Shown: piece after piece, positions 11,376-22,898 of the stretch
Numbering within the stretch: the first letter of the stretch is position 1
How the letters are laid out: each line of letters starts with the position of its first letter
Assembly: GCA_010093685.1 (NCBI GenBank)
Contig: MU006232.1
Coordinates: 707,427-771,426 of the forward strand
DNA: 64,000 nucleotides
Reading direction: 5' to 3'
DNA from: Ophiobolus disseminans
Taxonomy: Eukaryota; Ascomycota; Dothideomycetes; Pleosporales; Phaeosphaeriaceae
The notes under the pieces: model-generated
The model's input: the letters and a program-made list of their open reading frames with translations, nothing else
Databases searched by the model: none
What the model was told of the DNA's origin: nothing
Position numbers and translations under genes: made by a program

Positions 11376-12521
11376 TGTCGTAAACGACAGGGAGGATAAC
11401 GCGATTGTTGTTGTGTCGAAACCAGGCAGAGGTGGTAACGATTTAACGGTGTCTTTGGTGTCGTCTGCAGAAAATCAAAGTAAGTGAGTGGGATTCTGGG
11501 TAGAGAGCAAATGATGAGCTAGGGATCGCGCGTATTTGAAGCGCACTGCTCCTCAGGAGAGGGTTATCATGTCGTACAAGGAATGCCAGCGCGTCCTGGG
11601 ACTTCACGAAGGTGGCAATATTTATTTTTCGCGCCGCTATCTCATTAACAGTCCAGTAGTTTCTAGAAATTTAGCAGCAATGTTGTAGACGAAATTTTCG
11701 TATATGTTCATCAGCCATCTTCATCGAGAGCCGAAGAGCAAACCTTTGCTGAAAGCGAAGAGAGAAAGGAAGTAGGTGAAATCATCTAATCACGCGTGCG
11801 CTTGGCGATGGCGCGCCGCGAACCTCAAACAGCTTCGTGCTCGGTTCAAGCACCCGGACGGCTGATCTCAAAAATCTTGGAATGTTCAGCATTCCTTCGA
11901 CGCATTCATTTTACGAGTCATGGTTTGCCGGAGTGATGACTTTGTGTAGTGTCGCATATCGATTGCGAAAATTAGTGTTCTCCTGCACGGCATATTGATT
12001 GAGATGTCCGTTCCTTGCGTAGAATCACATGGCTCGACTTGATTGCGCCGTGGCTACCTGGATACTCATGTGCGTCTCATATTCGTTACAGGTCACCGTG
12101 CACTACAGTGACGCTGACCTTGCACCCTTGGTCTGCGTTGTCAGAATCGAGCTACAGAAACACTTGATGAATTCAATGATGGGGTCGTGCGCCCATTATG
12201 TGGCACAGAACCCGTTGGTGTCAATGCCAGAAGACGCCAATTCTAAATTTGATGGGTATCTCAAAATGTGCGGCTCCTCTACAAACGCCATGGAAAAGCC
12301 GAAGCCTAAGCAACGTGCAGGAAAAGCACAAATAGCTACAGCCTTTTGGGCAGGAAAGGGTATCATGTACAAGCCGGGAAGGCGGGGGCTGGAGATTGCG
12401 CCCCGGTAATAAATGCAAGGAGACAAACCAGTGTTGCACCGTTGAGGTGGTACGTTGACGCTGAGGAACATCGGCGCGAGGCCCTTCCCCTTGAAAGCGG
12501 TAAGGCTTGCACGTCACCCTG
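11376..12521. other. Intergenic region without a supported gene
   Basis: This region lies upstream of the WSC gene and downstream of the GPCR. The longest plus-strand ORF (12029-12409) has no family resemblance and overlaps nothing conserved. No repeat or RNA gene was recognised. Confidence 0.35.
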
Positions 12522-14143
12522 TCATTGGGCCGACTTGTCATGACGTAGATGGTGCCGGCTGAGACCGTTCTCGAGCTGAATGTCGTCGCCATATTCCTGA
12601 GTATTTCTCGAGCTTGTCAATGTGTCCTTCCGATAGAGATCCTGGGATTGCTGGAGGGGTGCAGCCTTTCCAGTGAGCTTGGCCATGATCAAAGCAAATG
12701 TTCTTCTGCATTCGTTGCGCGTTGTGTAAATGTAGATTGTGGCGTTCCAGGCGCCTTGCAGGGGCAGCACAATGGCAGAGATGATGTTGAGGGCGTAGTT
12801 GGGTTCGTTCTTGTGGACAAACTGGTAAAGCCTGTTGATTGTTGAGGGAACCTGAATGTGTAAAGTCAGTATGTGTTCTGGGAGGTGATTGTGCAATTGC
12901 GTTACGTACCCAGACGACGAAGAGAGCGATGAACATGAGAAAGGCAACCTTGAGGTAAGCCAGTGCTGCATCGTTGAGTACCGCTCTCTTTGTGTGTGTA
13001 TTTCGATGATGCGCAGCAACCGAAGAGGGCCTCGGCGTAAGTGACACCACTTCATCGGACTGTTTCGTGGCGAAAGCAGTCGCCCGATAGCCAGTAATGG
13101 GAGTGTCTTCAGCCTGTGAACGAGCACCGGTGTCTACGGATGGTTTCGGGTCGCGAGAAATACGAGATGCCCGAAAGTCATCCGTAGGCGTGGCTTCGAT
13201 CTCCTCCCGCTGGCCCGCCCTTGACAAATTCTTGGTGCTAGAGTAAGAGCTCACTGATGTCTGATCACCTTCGCCTAACACGGATCGGGAGTTGTAGTCT
13301 TGCCGTTGCACGTCGTGTTGTATCTGTGTCGTCACGACAATGCTTTTCCCGATTGCATAGGAAGCGACGGGCTCGTCAACCATGCCTGAGTCTCGGTGAC
13401 CGGTCGTGTGTTGTGAGTCGCTCATGAAGAATCTCATCCCGGCGCCTTTCTTGTAGATCCTGATACCTGTAGCAACGTACATGCTTAGAGTTGCAATAAT
13501 TACGAGCCTAGGAATATCAGCTTCCATATCTGCCGGAGTAAGACAGCACTTACCACACAGGTCCGTAGAAAAACGCGAGGCGCATCCAGTCGACGTCTTT
13601 TGAAACCCAACACCAGAGCTACATGGTCAGCATGGAAGTTGTCAGTAGATAGATCGAACATACGGTAGCGGAGCCAATGATGCGGGTTCGGCCATGGTGA
13701 TCCATGATGACGTATGTTATTGGCGGTATAGCTGGGAGGCCGTACGCGAAGACAAAGTACCATTTCTCCAGATAGTACAGGTCCTGGGCGTTGTGGCCAT
13801 GCCAGAAGACCAAGAAGACGTTTGTAGCCATACAGAAAACCCATAGTGAGTCTGCCATCATGAACCATTGGATGAGGACACCCTGAAATTCGCACAGCGG
13901 GGACAACAGCAGCGGGTCCTTGGGAATGGCGGTAGTCGATATGAGCGTCGCAACGTTGGCCATGATGTTTCCCCAAGTCGCATAAAAGACCAAGCGATTA
14001 ATCAACTTCCGATATATAGGGAAGCACACAAAGGTACTGATGATGTAGCAAGATCCTAGGAGGCTCAGCACGGACATGGCTCTCGCAGAGATCCGGATGG
14101 CATCGACTTGTTCGGCCGTCAAGCTCTTCGACATGGTTGACAT
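12522..14143 (-). CDS. cAMP-receptor-like G-protein-coupled receptor, 490 aa
   Basis: There are four exons: 13664-14143, 13554-13618, 12910-13507 and 12522-12851. The introns use GTATGT, GTAAGT and GTACGT donors with AG acceptors, and the sum is 1473 nt. The N-terminal half has five or so membrane segments (SVLSLLGSCYIISTFVCF; LVFYATWGNIMANVATLI; LIQWFMMADSLWVFCMATNV; WYFVFAYGLPAIPPITYVIM; LVIIATLSMYVATGIRIYKK). A serine-rich loop of about 150 residues follows, then two more segments (AYLKVAFLMFIALFVVW; NIISAIVLPLQGAWNATIYI). A long third cytoplasmic loop and a PLQG-N-type last helix match fungal class V receptors related to Dictyostelium cAMP receptors. It is expected in the plasma membrane coupling to heterotrimeric G protein; the ligand is unknown. 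A second ATG lies three codons after the chosen start. Confidence 0.85.
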
Positions 14144-16610
14144 TTTGTTGCGGTTGATGTTCGGTTGATACGATGAGAGTCGTCAGTCCACAGGACTGCG
14201 CATGGGGTTGGTTTCTCGCTATAGCAGAGCTAGCGAGCAATGTCGAGGCCGGAGGTGATTGCAAACGACAGGCGCAATTTGAGAAGGTTTTCGGTTCGTG
14301 CGAAGAGAAACGTAACCAATTACGATACAGCGCAGGGTGAAATTGGCGGGCGCAAGGGTCTTTTGTGGGGAATCTCAGTGAGGGAGATATCGAGCCTGGG
14401 TGGCACGCTTCTGATTCCAGGAACAACAGTCGGCGCAGCGGGGGAATAGAAGCCAACTTCGAAAATAGCCTCGTGCGAAGCTTTGTTAAGCTTTGACCAA
14501 GATGAACTCTCGTGGAGGATGGGCTATCTCTCAAAATGGCGAGGGAGAACGGTGAACCCTTGGACACAGTGTTGCACAGAACGCAAAGGGTAGATGCAGG
14601 CCGAGCCAAAGAACAGGGTTGTGTGACTCGACTACACTAGATGGAATGCGGTGTAAGGCCAACGCAATGTGTTCGATCACGTGTGTATACACTCAGGTAG
14701 ATGCCTATGAAGTAGAAAGACGAGATTGTGACAAGGGAAGAGAGGAACACAAGATGATCGCATACCTTGACCCATGACATATAGATCTTCATATAATACC
14801 ACAGCGTACGTACAAAGACTGAGAAGGATGGTATGGCTTTAGCGACAGCTCATGGCTTGCCCGGCTAATCCGCCATCTCGACGCGGCTGCGAACGGAACG
14901 CGTTCGCTAGACCCCGCCCATGCAATGATAGTACCACCTTGTCCTCCATAGCTGCGTTTGGTTATGATGTGCCAATGGGAGTGTGTTGAGTGTTGGGGCA
15001 GTGTCGTTGGACGAGTGGTGGGAGGCGAGTCAAGACTCTGTCAACGTTCCCCGCGCACATCAGCTGGTCCGTGTCCTTCTCCCGTCGCGCAACCCAGCTT
15101 CTTTGCGCCTTAGTGCCCACAGATAAGGCAATGTCGATGTGCATCTAACATGGTGTGGCAGGAAACAGGTTGCTGGAACTTGCTCGCCAGTTCCCGCGCC
15201 TCGAGCTACTGCACAGAGACTGCCGCCGTTTGCTTACCGTGCACAGAGCGGGCGTGTACATCGGCAATCACCCTCCCGCACAATTCCTCTTCCTTCGTAA
15301 GCAGGTCAATCCGAAGATTGCGCTATTGACACTTATCAGCCCTACAGATGACGCTGTAATCGAAATGTCGCGATGGCCGCACAGCATCCGAAACCTTCTG
15401 GAAGAGATGAAGGAGAGCCCTTGCCGAAGCTTACCTGCAAACCGTATACTGGGTCGGCAGAGCTTCATGCAGATCCGTTGCGTTGCCGCACAGTACTGGT
15501 CGCTAATCCTGGAAATCAACCTCGTGGCCATTTCATGCATGCACCTAGGAATGTCTTTGTCTAAATCGACCTATCATGTTCGCGCCTCCCACACCCACAC
15601 CGAATATTCGACCACGGCTCGAGCTTCGAAAATTACGCGAAGTAGCAATAGGCTATACACACCCTTTCAGGCCGGTGAAGTGACTATGGGGAAAAGCAAC
15701 TACATTCGTGCTAAATTTGTAACGTGATTCTACATTCTCGCAGGGAACATGGAAGAGCTTGGAACACCCCTTTGCAAAGGATTTGAGGCTTAGCTGATAG
15801 CGCAGGTGTTGCGTGTAGGAACAACTTCTAGGTTTCGACGCCTGCGATCGCTGTTTCAGATACCCGTCGACCATGGTTTGATCGACGTAGAGAAATCTGG
15901 TTCTTACACCCCAGGTGCATGAGCCCCTTGACCCAGAGATATATGAGACAGGGCTCCCCTGAGCTTCCAGAACTACATCACATATGACGCACGTTCTATG
16001 CACACAATTGCAGTAAGGGAAGACCGCAGCTGATAGAAAGACCGTTCCATGCTGCATGGCGTGTCTAAGCCTGCAGGGCTGCAGCCTTGTGTGCTGCGGC
16101 CAAGCACCCTCGGAGGTTGGGGGCATCACCGAGCAGTCCTGAAGAACACCTTCTTTCCGGGCTGCATGGTCTGTGCACGGGTGGCTATACAGTCGACGTC
16201 TACGGTGCGTACTTGGCGAGCAATAGTAAGGTAATATCGTACGATAATCTCACCCAGCCTTTCCACTTCTAGTATCCGTCTCTTAATCACAGGTGCAGCC
16301 AAATCGACATCGACGTTTGGCCCGAGATTGGCTCGAATAGGGCTACACGATCAAATGCATTGGGCAATTTGTACCGTCGTTTCATTAGTCTCTAATCGGG
16401 CACTGATATGGATTATCGGTCGCTATCAAGTGTAGCAAGGCAATCACGGGTCGAAGATAACTGTTTGCAGCCACAAACACACAGGTTGAGAACTCTACGC
16501 AGGTCTCTAGTCGAGGGAAGGCCATACATATTTGGAAGCAAGTGGGACTTCAACACGATGCTACATTCGGACCGAACTCTTCATGGCTTCCGCCTCAAAT
16601 TGGGAACTAC
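14144..16610. other. Long intergenic region without a supported gene
   Basis: This 2.5-kb stretch lies between the GPCR start and the catalase-like gene. The longest ORFs (plus 15155-15727, 190 codons; minus 15653-16129) lack recognisable domains, plausible signal or coding-type composition, and were not called. No tRNA, repeat array or transposon end was recognised. Confidence 0.35.
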
Positions 16611-17680
16611 TCATGTAACACTCTTCACTTCCACAGTCTGCTCAACATCCGCGGCTTCATCATCCTTCGCTTCCCGCCTCTGCTTCCCCGAGATCAAATA
16701 CACACTAGCCCTAACATCCAGCAGCGGATCATCACTAACATCCACGCCCTCCACCCTCGGAATCGGATCGAAAATAATCTGCTTCTGCTCCTTCAAGCTC
16801 TCTTCATCGCTCAAGATCCTCTCAACTTTGATAACGCCCAGCTCAACAACTTTTCTCTCCTCGGGCCAAAGCTCAGTCGCGTTGTCAGTCACATCCCCTT
16901 CCTCCGCAATCTGCGCCAGCAGCTTGAATTCAAACGGCCCCGACTCCAAGCGCTGAGGCGTCTCGTCGAAGAGATACGTCGCGGACTTGGTCTTCAATTC
17001 CTCATCAGAGACATACTGCTCGCCCGCAACAGGCACGACGCGGTACCGCAGCAGCGTCGTCGTCCCCTCTTTAACAAACTTAAACGCATTCACGCCAAAG
17101 TAGTGCTGCGTCGCAAACGACACGGGGCTAGGTTTTGGGTCCTGCAAGAAGCGCAGCGTCTCCGGGTGGCGGCCTAGAAACTCTGGCACGGCCTCCGCGG
17201 CGTTGGGACCCGTGGCGGCTTGCAGGAACTCGAGGAACTCGGCGCCTGTGCGCGTGGGGAAGTATTTCGTCGAGTGCGCGATGATGTCGGTGTGCTTGCG
17301 CCGCCCGTTGACAGCGGGGAGGTGGAAGCGGATCGCGATGCCGCGCGGATTGGCATTGGGATCTGTGTCTGGGATCGCGGGGAGGCCCGTGGATGAGGAG
17401 AAGCGCACGGTGATGGGCGTCGAGGGCGTGGTGAAGTGTTGTGCTGATGTTAGGCTGGCGGCTTCTGCCGTGGGCGTGAAGGTTCCGGTCAGCAGGTGGC
17501 CTTTTGCATGTGCTGTTGGAGATGTTAGATCTTGTTGGCTTATATTCGGGTCTAGGCTATGCAAGGAGAGACGTTGGACATACCGGGTCGGAAGCCTGGA
17601 TGTGGGCCAGCCGCGCCACGTAGAGTCTCAACGAGGCCGGTACTGGTCTCGATGACTTGCGCATCTGTTGAGAGTGGCAT
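16611..17680 (-). CDS. Small catalase-related haem peroxidase, 332 aa
   Basis: Exon 1 (17584-17680) joins exon 2 (16611-17512) across a 71-nt intron (donor GTATGT, branch CTAAC, acceptor CAG). The frame opens with GLVETLRGAAGPHPGFRP, then AHAKGHLLTGTFTPT, which holds the catalase active-site histidine. Next come VRFSSSTGLPAIPDTDPNA and NPRGIAIRFHLP, the conserved catalase core around the essential Asn/Phe region. The protein is about 330 residues, against about 480-700 for classical catalases. That places it with the minimal SrpA/catalase-related peroxidases, which lack the flavodoxin-like and C-terminal helical domains. It probably decomposes peroxide or organic peroxides with haem b. No signal peptide or peroxisomal end is seen. 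The proximal Tyr motif was not pinned down. Confidence 0.86.
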
Positions 17681-18417
17681 CTTTGCTTTTGTAAGCTGTC
17701 GGAGTTGGTGGTACTTCAAGTAGTCGGAAGTTGGAATGGTAAGTTGATTCAAAGGTAAAAAATCGCTTTGACGTTATTCTCAACTGATTATATATACAAC
17801 CCGCCGCAGGCTATTCCAATTACTCTAGTGGAGACCCGAACTGCTCTTTGAAATCGTACAAGGCTTCAGTGATGCCTTATCGCGTGCGCTGGAGTTCCAA
17901 ATCCAAACAAAGTGCCTGTGTTCCACCAACCTATCCGGCAGCCCTCAATGGCCGCTAGTCAAATGCCGCGCCTGCTATTCGCCAGCCTACTCAAGGACTT
18001 GAGCTGACAACGGCTTACCTGCATTTCGATTTACACATGCGTCGGTTGCTAATAAGACGCGCAGCTCGGCTGTGGATTTCGTAAGCGGCGTGGCGGGGCG
18101 CCGGATTGGATAAGCGTACGGTTCGATTATGTCGCCATCGACAATATCAATGGGTCGAGGTCAAACCGATCCAAAGCCTTAACGGAAGCCCTCTGGCGGA
18201 TGCCAATTGGGCAAAAGAACGACGCGATTATTGTGCCCGAATAAACCATCCCAAACGCCAGCATGATAGCTGTCGTGCTCGGAAAGGCCGTACTCGAATC
18301 TACGGATTTTGAGGCTTGAGGTGTTACCCTTCTTGTCCGAGTTGTACCACGGTGAAGTCGGATCCGAAAGCCTGTTGTTCACTTAGTCCTCTACTTGTGC
18401 ATCGGGAACGGACAGAC
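17681..18417. other. Intergenic region
   Basis: Promoter side of the catalase-like gene. No coding frame with family resemblance and no clear repeats are seen. Confidence 0.35.
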
Positions 18418-18777
18418 TTACCGGTACCGGCCCTCCGATGTGGCAAAATGCGCCGTCGTTCTTTCAAACCAGTAGGCTCGTGTCAAGTTTGCAGTGCCAT
18501 CTGCTTTCACAAGCTCACTTTTGGCCCAGTCCGATGATAGCACTCTCCAATGAAAGGCCTTACGGAATGTCTCTCCGTGAGCCTTATCAGTTTCTTCCTT
18601 AGCTTCTAGTCGACCGGCGAGATGTCCCTCTTCTTTTCCATCATCCGCACCTCTCTCGTAAGCGTCGCTACAAGCCTCACTGTTCGAGAGCATAGCGGCC
18701 TCCTTCGCCTCCTCATATCCCTCCGCTCTCGCCTGCTCCAAGTTGGCCTTGAAGTCATTCAAGGCATCCCTTCGACC
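18418..18777 (-). pseudogene. In-frame continuation of coiled-coil gene A beyond its TAA
   Basis: This is the same reading frame as the upstream CDS, separated by a single TAA. It encodes about 119 residues, first with periodic Gly-x3-Gly spacing (GYEEAKE, GADDGKEEGHLAG), then a non-repetitive end (KAFHWRVLSSDWAKSELVKA). Paralog B has a comparable Gly/His-spaced tail at the same relative position, which supports this being former or spliced coding sequence rather than chance. Confidence 0.4.
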
Positions 18778-19847
18778 TTAGGCAGACCCTGCGCGAAGAC
18801 CATCCACGTAGCCTTCTTTAGAGCCCTCATGTCTAGCAACAGCGCACTGTGCATCATGCTTCTCTTGCAAAAGTTTCTCGGCCTCGAGGTAGCTTTCCTT
18901 ATCAGCCTCATCCCAAATCTGTGCCCTGACCTTGTGCTTTTGTACTTTGAGCCATACCTCGCGCACAGCCTCTAGTTCCTCGCCCTCAAGCTTCTGGGCG
19001 CGCTTGGACCGCCAGTCTTCTTTCTCTTTCGCAAAGGCGTGCAGGTTTGCTTTGTACTCTCTATCGCGCTTCTCTTTCTCGTTGTCCGCCAGCTCCTCGA
19101 GTAGATTGATCTTTTCTTCGCGGCGTACCAACATATCGAGCTGCTCGATGCGATCGCGATGGTATCTGTCGCGATCGTCCTTGACCTTCTTGGCTAGATG
19201 CACAACATCTAGACTGGGCTTGCAATATGCGTTCTCCCACTTAGCGAAAGCTTGCTCCGGTCTCTTCTTTCCCGCGACCAGATTGCTCCTCTCTCGACGG
19301 GCTTTCTTTGTCGCTGCGCCTAAGTTCTCAATGGCATCGAAGAGGTTTTGGTCTGCCTTCAGTCCGGTCTTCGGCCGCTCGGTGTTTGCTTCGATCGCTT
19401 TGACTTCTTGTTGACGCTTTGCAAGATGCTCCAGCTTCTTATTAAACCATCCCTCATTCTCTTTCAATGATTTTTGTACTTCCTGAGCGCGGAATGCCTG
19501 CTGACTGCGCAGCTCATCTAGCAGCTTGGTCTGCGTCTGCAGATCAGCTGTCAGAGCAACTATCTTCTCTTCCGCCAGAGTCTGTGCCCGTTCTGCATCA
19601 GTCTTTTTGGCCGAAAGTCCCTCAATGCGTCCGTCGGCCCACTCAATCCGGGTCATGTACTCTTTGAGAGCAGGGAAGAATTTCAGCATGTCTTGGCATA
19701 GTCGCGGTCGATATGGTTCTTCGCTGGGTGTATTCGTGACAGGTCTGTCTCCAGCTTGCTCGCTTGCGGAGCCCGAAACGTCGTCTGCGCAGTGTCATTC
19801 GGTGCAGATTTGCTTGTTTTGCAGTGCGTAAAATTACCTTCCGCCAT
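18778..19847 (-). CDS. Coiled-coil protein A of a tandem paralog pair, 338 aa or longer
   Basis: The family is not recognised. Exon 1 is only 10 nt (19838-19847, ATGGCGGAAG). It is joined across a 53-nt intron (GTAATT...TGAC...CAG) to exon 2 (18778-19784). The product is strongly charged and heptad-like (Glu/Lys/Arg/Leu rich), with a central PEQAFAKWENAYCKPSLDVV block shared with the gene at 20690-22140. It then runs into a Gly/Tyr-spaced tail (GSKEGYVDGLRAGSA). The frame ends in TAA at 18778-18780. It reopens immediately and stays open to 18418 with similar composition (RAEGYEEAKEAAML, DDGKEEGHLAGRLEAKEE), so the stop may be a truncation. A 60-nt GT...AG segment covering the TAA is a weak alternative intron. 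The pair probably arose by tandem duplication. Confidence 0.55.
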
Positions 19848-20532
19848 GTCTGCGCGTTCTCCCGAATCTTGAGCAGAGCTAGTTCTATGCCGTGGCGGTG
19901 TAGAAGATGGAGCAACAAAAAGCGTTCAACAAGGGAAGATTCTATCAGCTACGAGTCGAGAAGATCATATGAGGTGAGGTGTAGCAAAGTGAGGGAGTAG
20001 AACGACAGAGTGTGAGGGGGTGAAAGACAACAACGGAAGGCGCGGGTCTTGGCACACGTGGGAAAGTGGATATCACTGAGTTGAGAGCGTCCGGACTATA
20101 ATCGATATGTTTGCGATTTTCACAATGTTTCCAAACACTCACTTACGTTAAAACTCGGACGTTAGAAGCCTGACGTTATTCATTTAGCTCTTTCCCTTCC
20201 GTAGACCCCTCCTTCAACGCCTATACTTGATCGTTGTTTAAACGGGATAAGGACACCAATCGTTCTCTGGAGTTTCTTGGGAGTTGATCTGGTAAACGCC
20301 GTCGTAGATGCCTTCGAAATAGTCATCCGCATTAGCATCGCCAGCTGTACGACGAGGTTTCAGCGCTAGTGTATGTTTCTTCGATTTCTCTGCGCCATGC
20401 CATACGGAGCTTGTATCGCCTAGCCTGCATATTCCATCAGTATCATGCTACCAAACTGAGTTGCATCGTATTGCACCTACAAGCTGTACTCGTGTATAGC
20501 CCACGCAACGGCTCTGCCCCATCAGTACATGC
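19848..20532. other. Spacer between the coiled-coil paralogs, with shared promoter motif
   Basis: This is the upstream region of gene A. It contains the 15-bp motif CTTGGCACACGTGGG at 20048-20062, with a CACGTG core, which is repeated upstream of gene B at 22302-22316. No gene is recognised here. Confidence 0.4.
20048..20062 (+). promoter_or_regulatory. Shared E-box-like promoter motif, copy 1
   Basis: CTTGGCACACGTGGG lies about 200 bp before the start codon of coiled-coil gene A. The identical 15-mer lies about 160 bp before gene B. The CACGTG core is a classic bHLH-type site. A regulatory role is inference from position and identity. Confidence 0.4.
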
Positions 20533-20689
20533 TCAATTCTCTAACGAGCCTTCTGGATCAACAGATATAGAAACCGTCGAGTTCAAGAGCATGGCCTTGT
20601 GGAACCCCAAGTACTCACTCTTGATGCAGGCTGTACGAACTTCACTCCTGGCCTTCTTCGCATTAGCATAGCCTTTCCTTTGCCTTCCG

Positions 20690-22140
20690 CTAGGCCTTCG
20701 GCATGGCTCTCGGCATGACCTTCTTCATGGCCAGACACTTTGCCCTGCTCAAAACTATCGGTATGACCCTGTTCGAGACCCGACTTGTGGCCTTGGCGGT
20801 GTCATTCATTCTTACCCTTCGCATAACCTTTTTGGTGACCCTGAGAATGTCCAGCAGCGTGACCCCGTGCTTGGCCATTCGAGTAACTCTCAGCATTGGC
20901 CCTGATCTGACCTTGTTCCAGCCCTCCAGCGTTGCCGACTGAATAGCCTTCATCGTATCCTTCCTGGCGGCTTCGGCGCGGCTCACGGCTTGTGATGCCG
21001 TCATCCGAAGACTCATTTCCTGCAAGCCATAATTCTTGCCACGTATGTAGCCTTTTTTGTTGCCTTTGTCGCGCCCAACCCGCTTGCCTTTCTTATATCC
21101 TACACTTCGACCTACTTTATTCGTGGCCGACGACACAAGAGACTTCTCTAATTGCCATAGCTGCTTGACGTCTGCTAAGACGCATCGCTTCGCCTCAACT
21201 AACATGGTGGGTTTCAGCCGATCAATCTCCTCGGCGAACCAGGTTTCGAGTGCTTCTTTGCTCTCGATTTGGCTCAGCTCCCGACCATGCTGGACAAGCC
21301 ACTGTTGCCCTGTCTCGGCGAGCTTTTGCCCCTCTTTCATGAGATTGACCTTTTCTTGCACGACTTCGGCGATTTCACTCTTTTTCTGCGCGACAAGTTC
21401 AAAAGCTTCCGTCTCGCGTGCTAATAGAGCAATCATCCGCTCAGCGTACTCGGACCTCTCGAGATCGTCCTCGATACGTTGTTGCTTGTTGCATTTCACC
21501 AGCATGGCCTTGATGTCGGGGCCGCAGTATGTGTTCTCCCACCTCTTGAAAGCCTGCTCTGGGTGTCCCTTCACTCCGACGACAGCCTTCATCTCACGCA
21601 CAGCATCGTTGATAATGTTCCCTTCACTCCGAATGTCTGTGCAGAGGTCCATGTATGTCGTTGCGTGTGCCTGTCTTCGCCTGAGGGTCGCTTCTGCTAC
21701 CGCAAGGGCCACTTCACGCTCCTCAACGACAGCGAATCTCCTCTTCACTTCCTCCAATCTCTCGGTGCTGTTGTTTTTCTTCAGGAGCATCATATCATTT
21801 TGAATCGCCCATATTGCACTTTCGTGCTCTTTGCGGAGTTCTGCGGTTTCTTCGAGTCTTTTCTTTGTAGCTGAGTCTCGTTCGACATCCGCATCTATAA
21901 TAGCCCTCCATATTTTTTGGAAGCGGACCTCAGCCCAGTCGATTCAGTCGTGGCAAAGCGTTATGTCGTTAGGCTGTTGAGATTCCAGCACTCCAGTGGT
22001 CGTTGGCCGAACCGGTCGCGAGGGCTCGTCTTTGCGCCATTCGCCTGGCAGACCAAAGAGAGCTTTCTTCAGCATAGGCTGTCCTCCTGCGTCGATTAGA
22101 AAGGCTAACATCAAGTGAGCCGCTACTTACCTTTGTCCAT
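20690..22140 (-). pseudogene. Coiled-coil protein B, paralog of gene A, with disrupted frame
   Basis: The gene structure mirrors gene A: a 10-nt first exon (22131-22140, ATGGACAAAG), then a 44-nt intron (GTAAGT, CTAATC, CAG), then a long exon from 22086. The frame is cut by TGA at 21944-21946 (codon 51), at the place where gene A reads LCQDMLKFF. It is then open to 20690 and carries GHPEQAFKRWENTYCGPDIK, matching the same block in gene A. After GYKKGKRVGRDKGNKKGY the periodic Gly pattern jumps to another frame near 20964-20986 (EGYDEGYSVGN, GHAAGHSQGHQKGYAKG). It meets a TGA in 20792-20815, continues as GHEEGHAESHAEG, and shifts once more near 20665 towards a possible end at 20533. Several breaks argue for a decayed gene. 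Tiny introns or sequence errors are alternatives. Confidence 0.55.
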
Positions 22141-22898
22141 AACGATTGGGACGACGTTATCGCTGCCGCCCACCCTCGTAGCCGACTTCTGCATGCTGAA
22201 GAAGTGCTTGCACAACTTGTGTTTCCACGTCGAAATTGTTCTGTCAAAACTGCTAGTCGTGGTGCCACTAGGAAGTGAGAGCGAGGTGAAAAGGTGAGAT
22301 TCTTGGCACACGTGGGTACGTGATCCACACCAACGTCAGTGCTTGATCAAAGCCACATGGAACCGTCAGCTGGCTAATCTGGCAGTGTGAGCTAACTGGC
22401 GGCAAAAATCTAGTACCGCCGCCTTTCGATTCCGGTGATTGAGGCCGACACCGAAAGAATCCAGCAGCCGATGCATCTCTTCTCGCAACCTTCCCGAGCA
22501 CTTCCAGGCGCACACCAATAAAAGATGTGTTGAGCATTGATCTTTGAGATGAGCTGAATGAGATTTCACAGCTCACCGAAGACCTATGTGAGGAGGAGTC
22601 ATAAATCTTCTTCTGAAAAACGAAAGTGAAGACATCTCGGCGAAACACTACATGAAAACCGTCGTATCTAATGAGAACACGTTGCTCATCGATCCATCAA
22701 CGAGCAACATATAGACACACATACCAATGCTTGACACGTCCAAGGCTGCCGTGTGGACCCATTGAGACATTCGCGTGAGACCTACTCAGCCGCGTCTTGA
22801 AGCCATCGCTTCTTTGCAACTGTGATGGTATAAGAAATCATGAGAGCGTAGTTCAGTAACCATCACTATCCCTAATAACCTCTATCTTTGAAGCAGAC
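22141..22898. other. Intergenic region upstream of coiled-coil gene B
   Basis: Contains the second CTTGGCACACGTGGG motif (22302-22316). Nothing else is supported. Confidence 0.4.
22302..22316 (+). promoter_or_regulatory. Shared E-box-like promoter motif, copy 2
   Basis: This is an exact second copy of the 15-mer at 20048-20062, in the same orientation relative to the paralogous gene it precedes. Confidence 0.4.

Noticed and set aside
12029..12409. 126-codon plus-strand ORF upstream of the WSC gene
   Set aside because: No domain, no splice or promoter support, composition unlike neighbouring coding regions.
15155..15727. 190-codon plus-strand ORF between GPCR and catalase-like gene
   Set aside because: No family resemblance, no periodic or domain features; length is possible by chance at this GC content.
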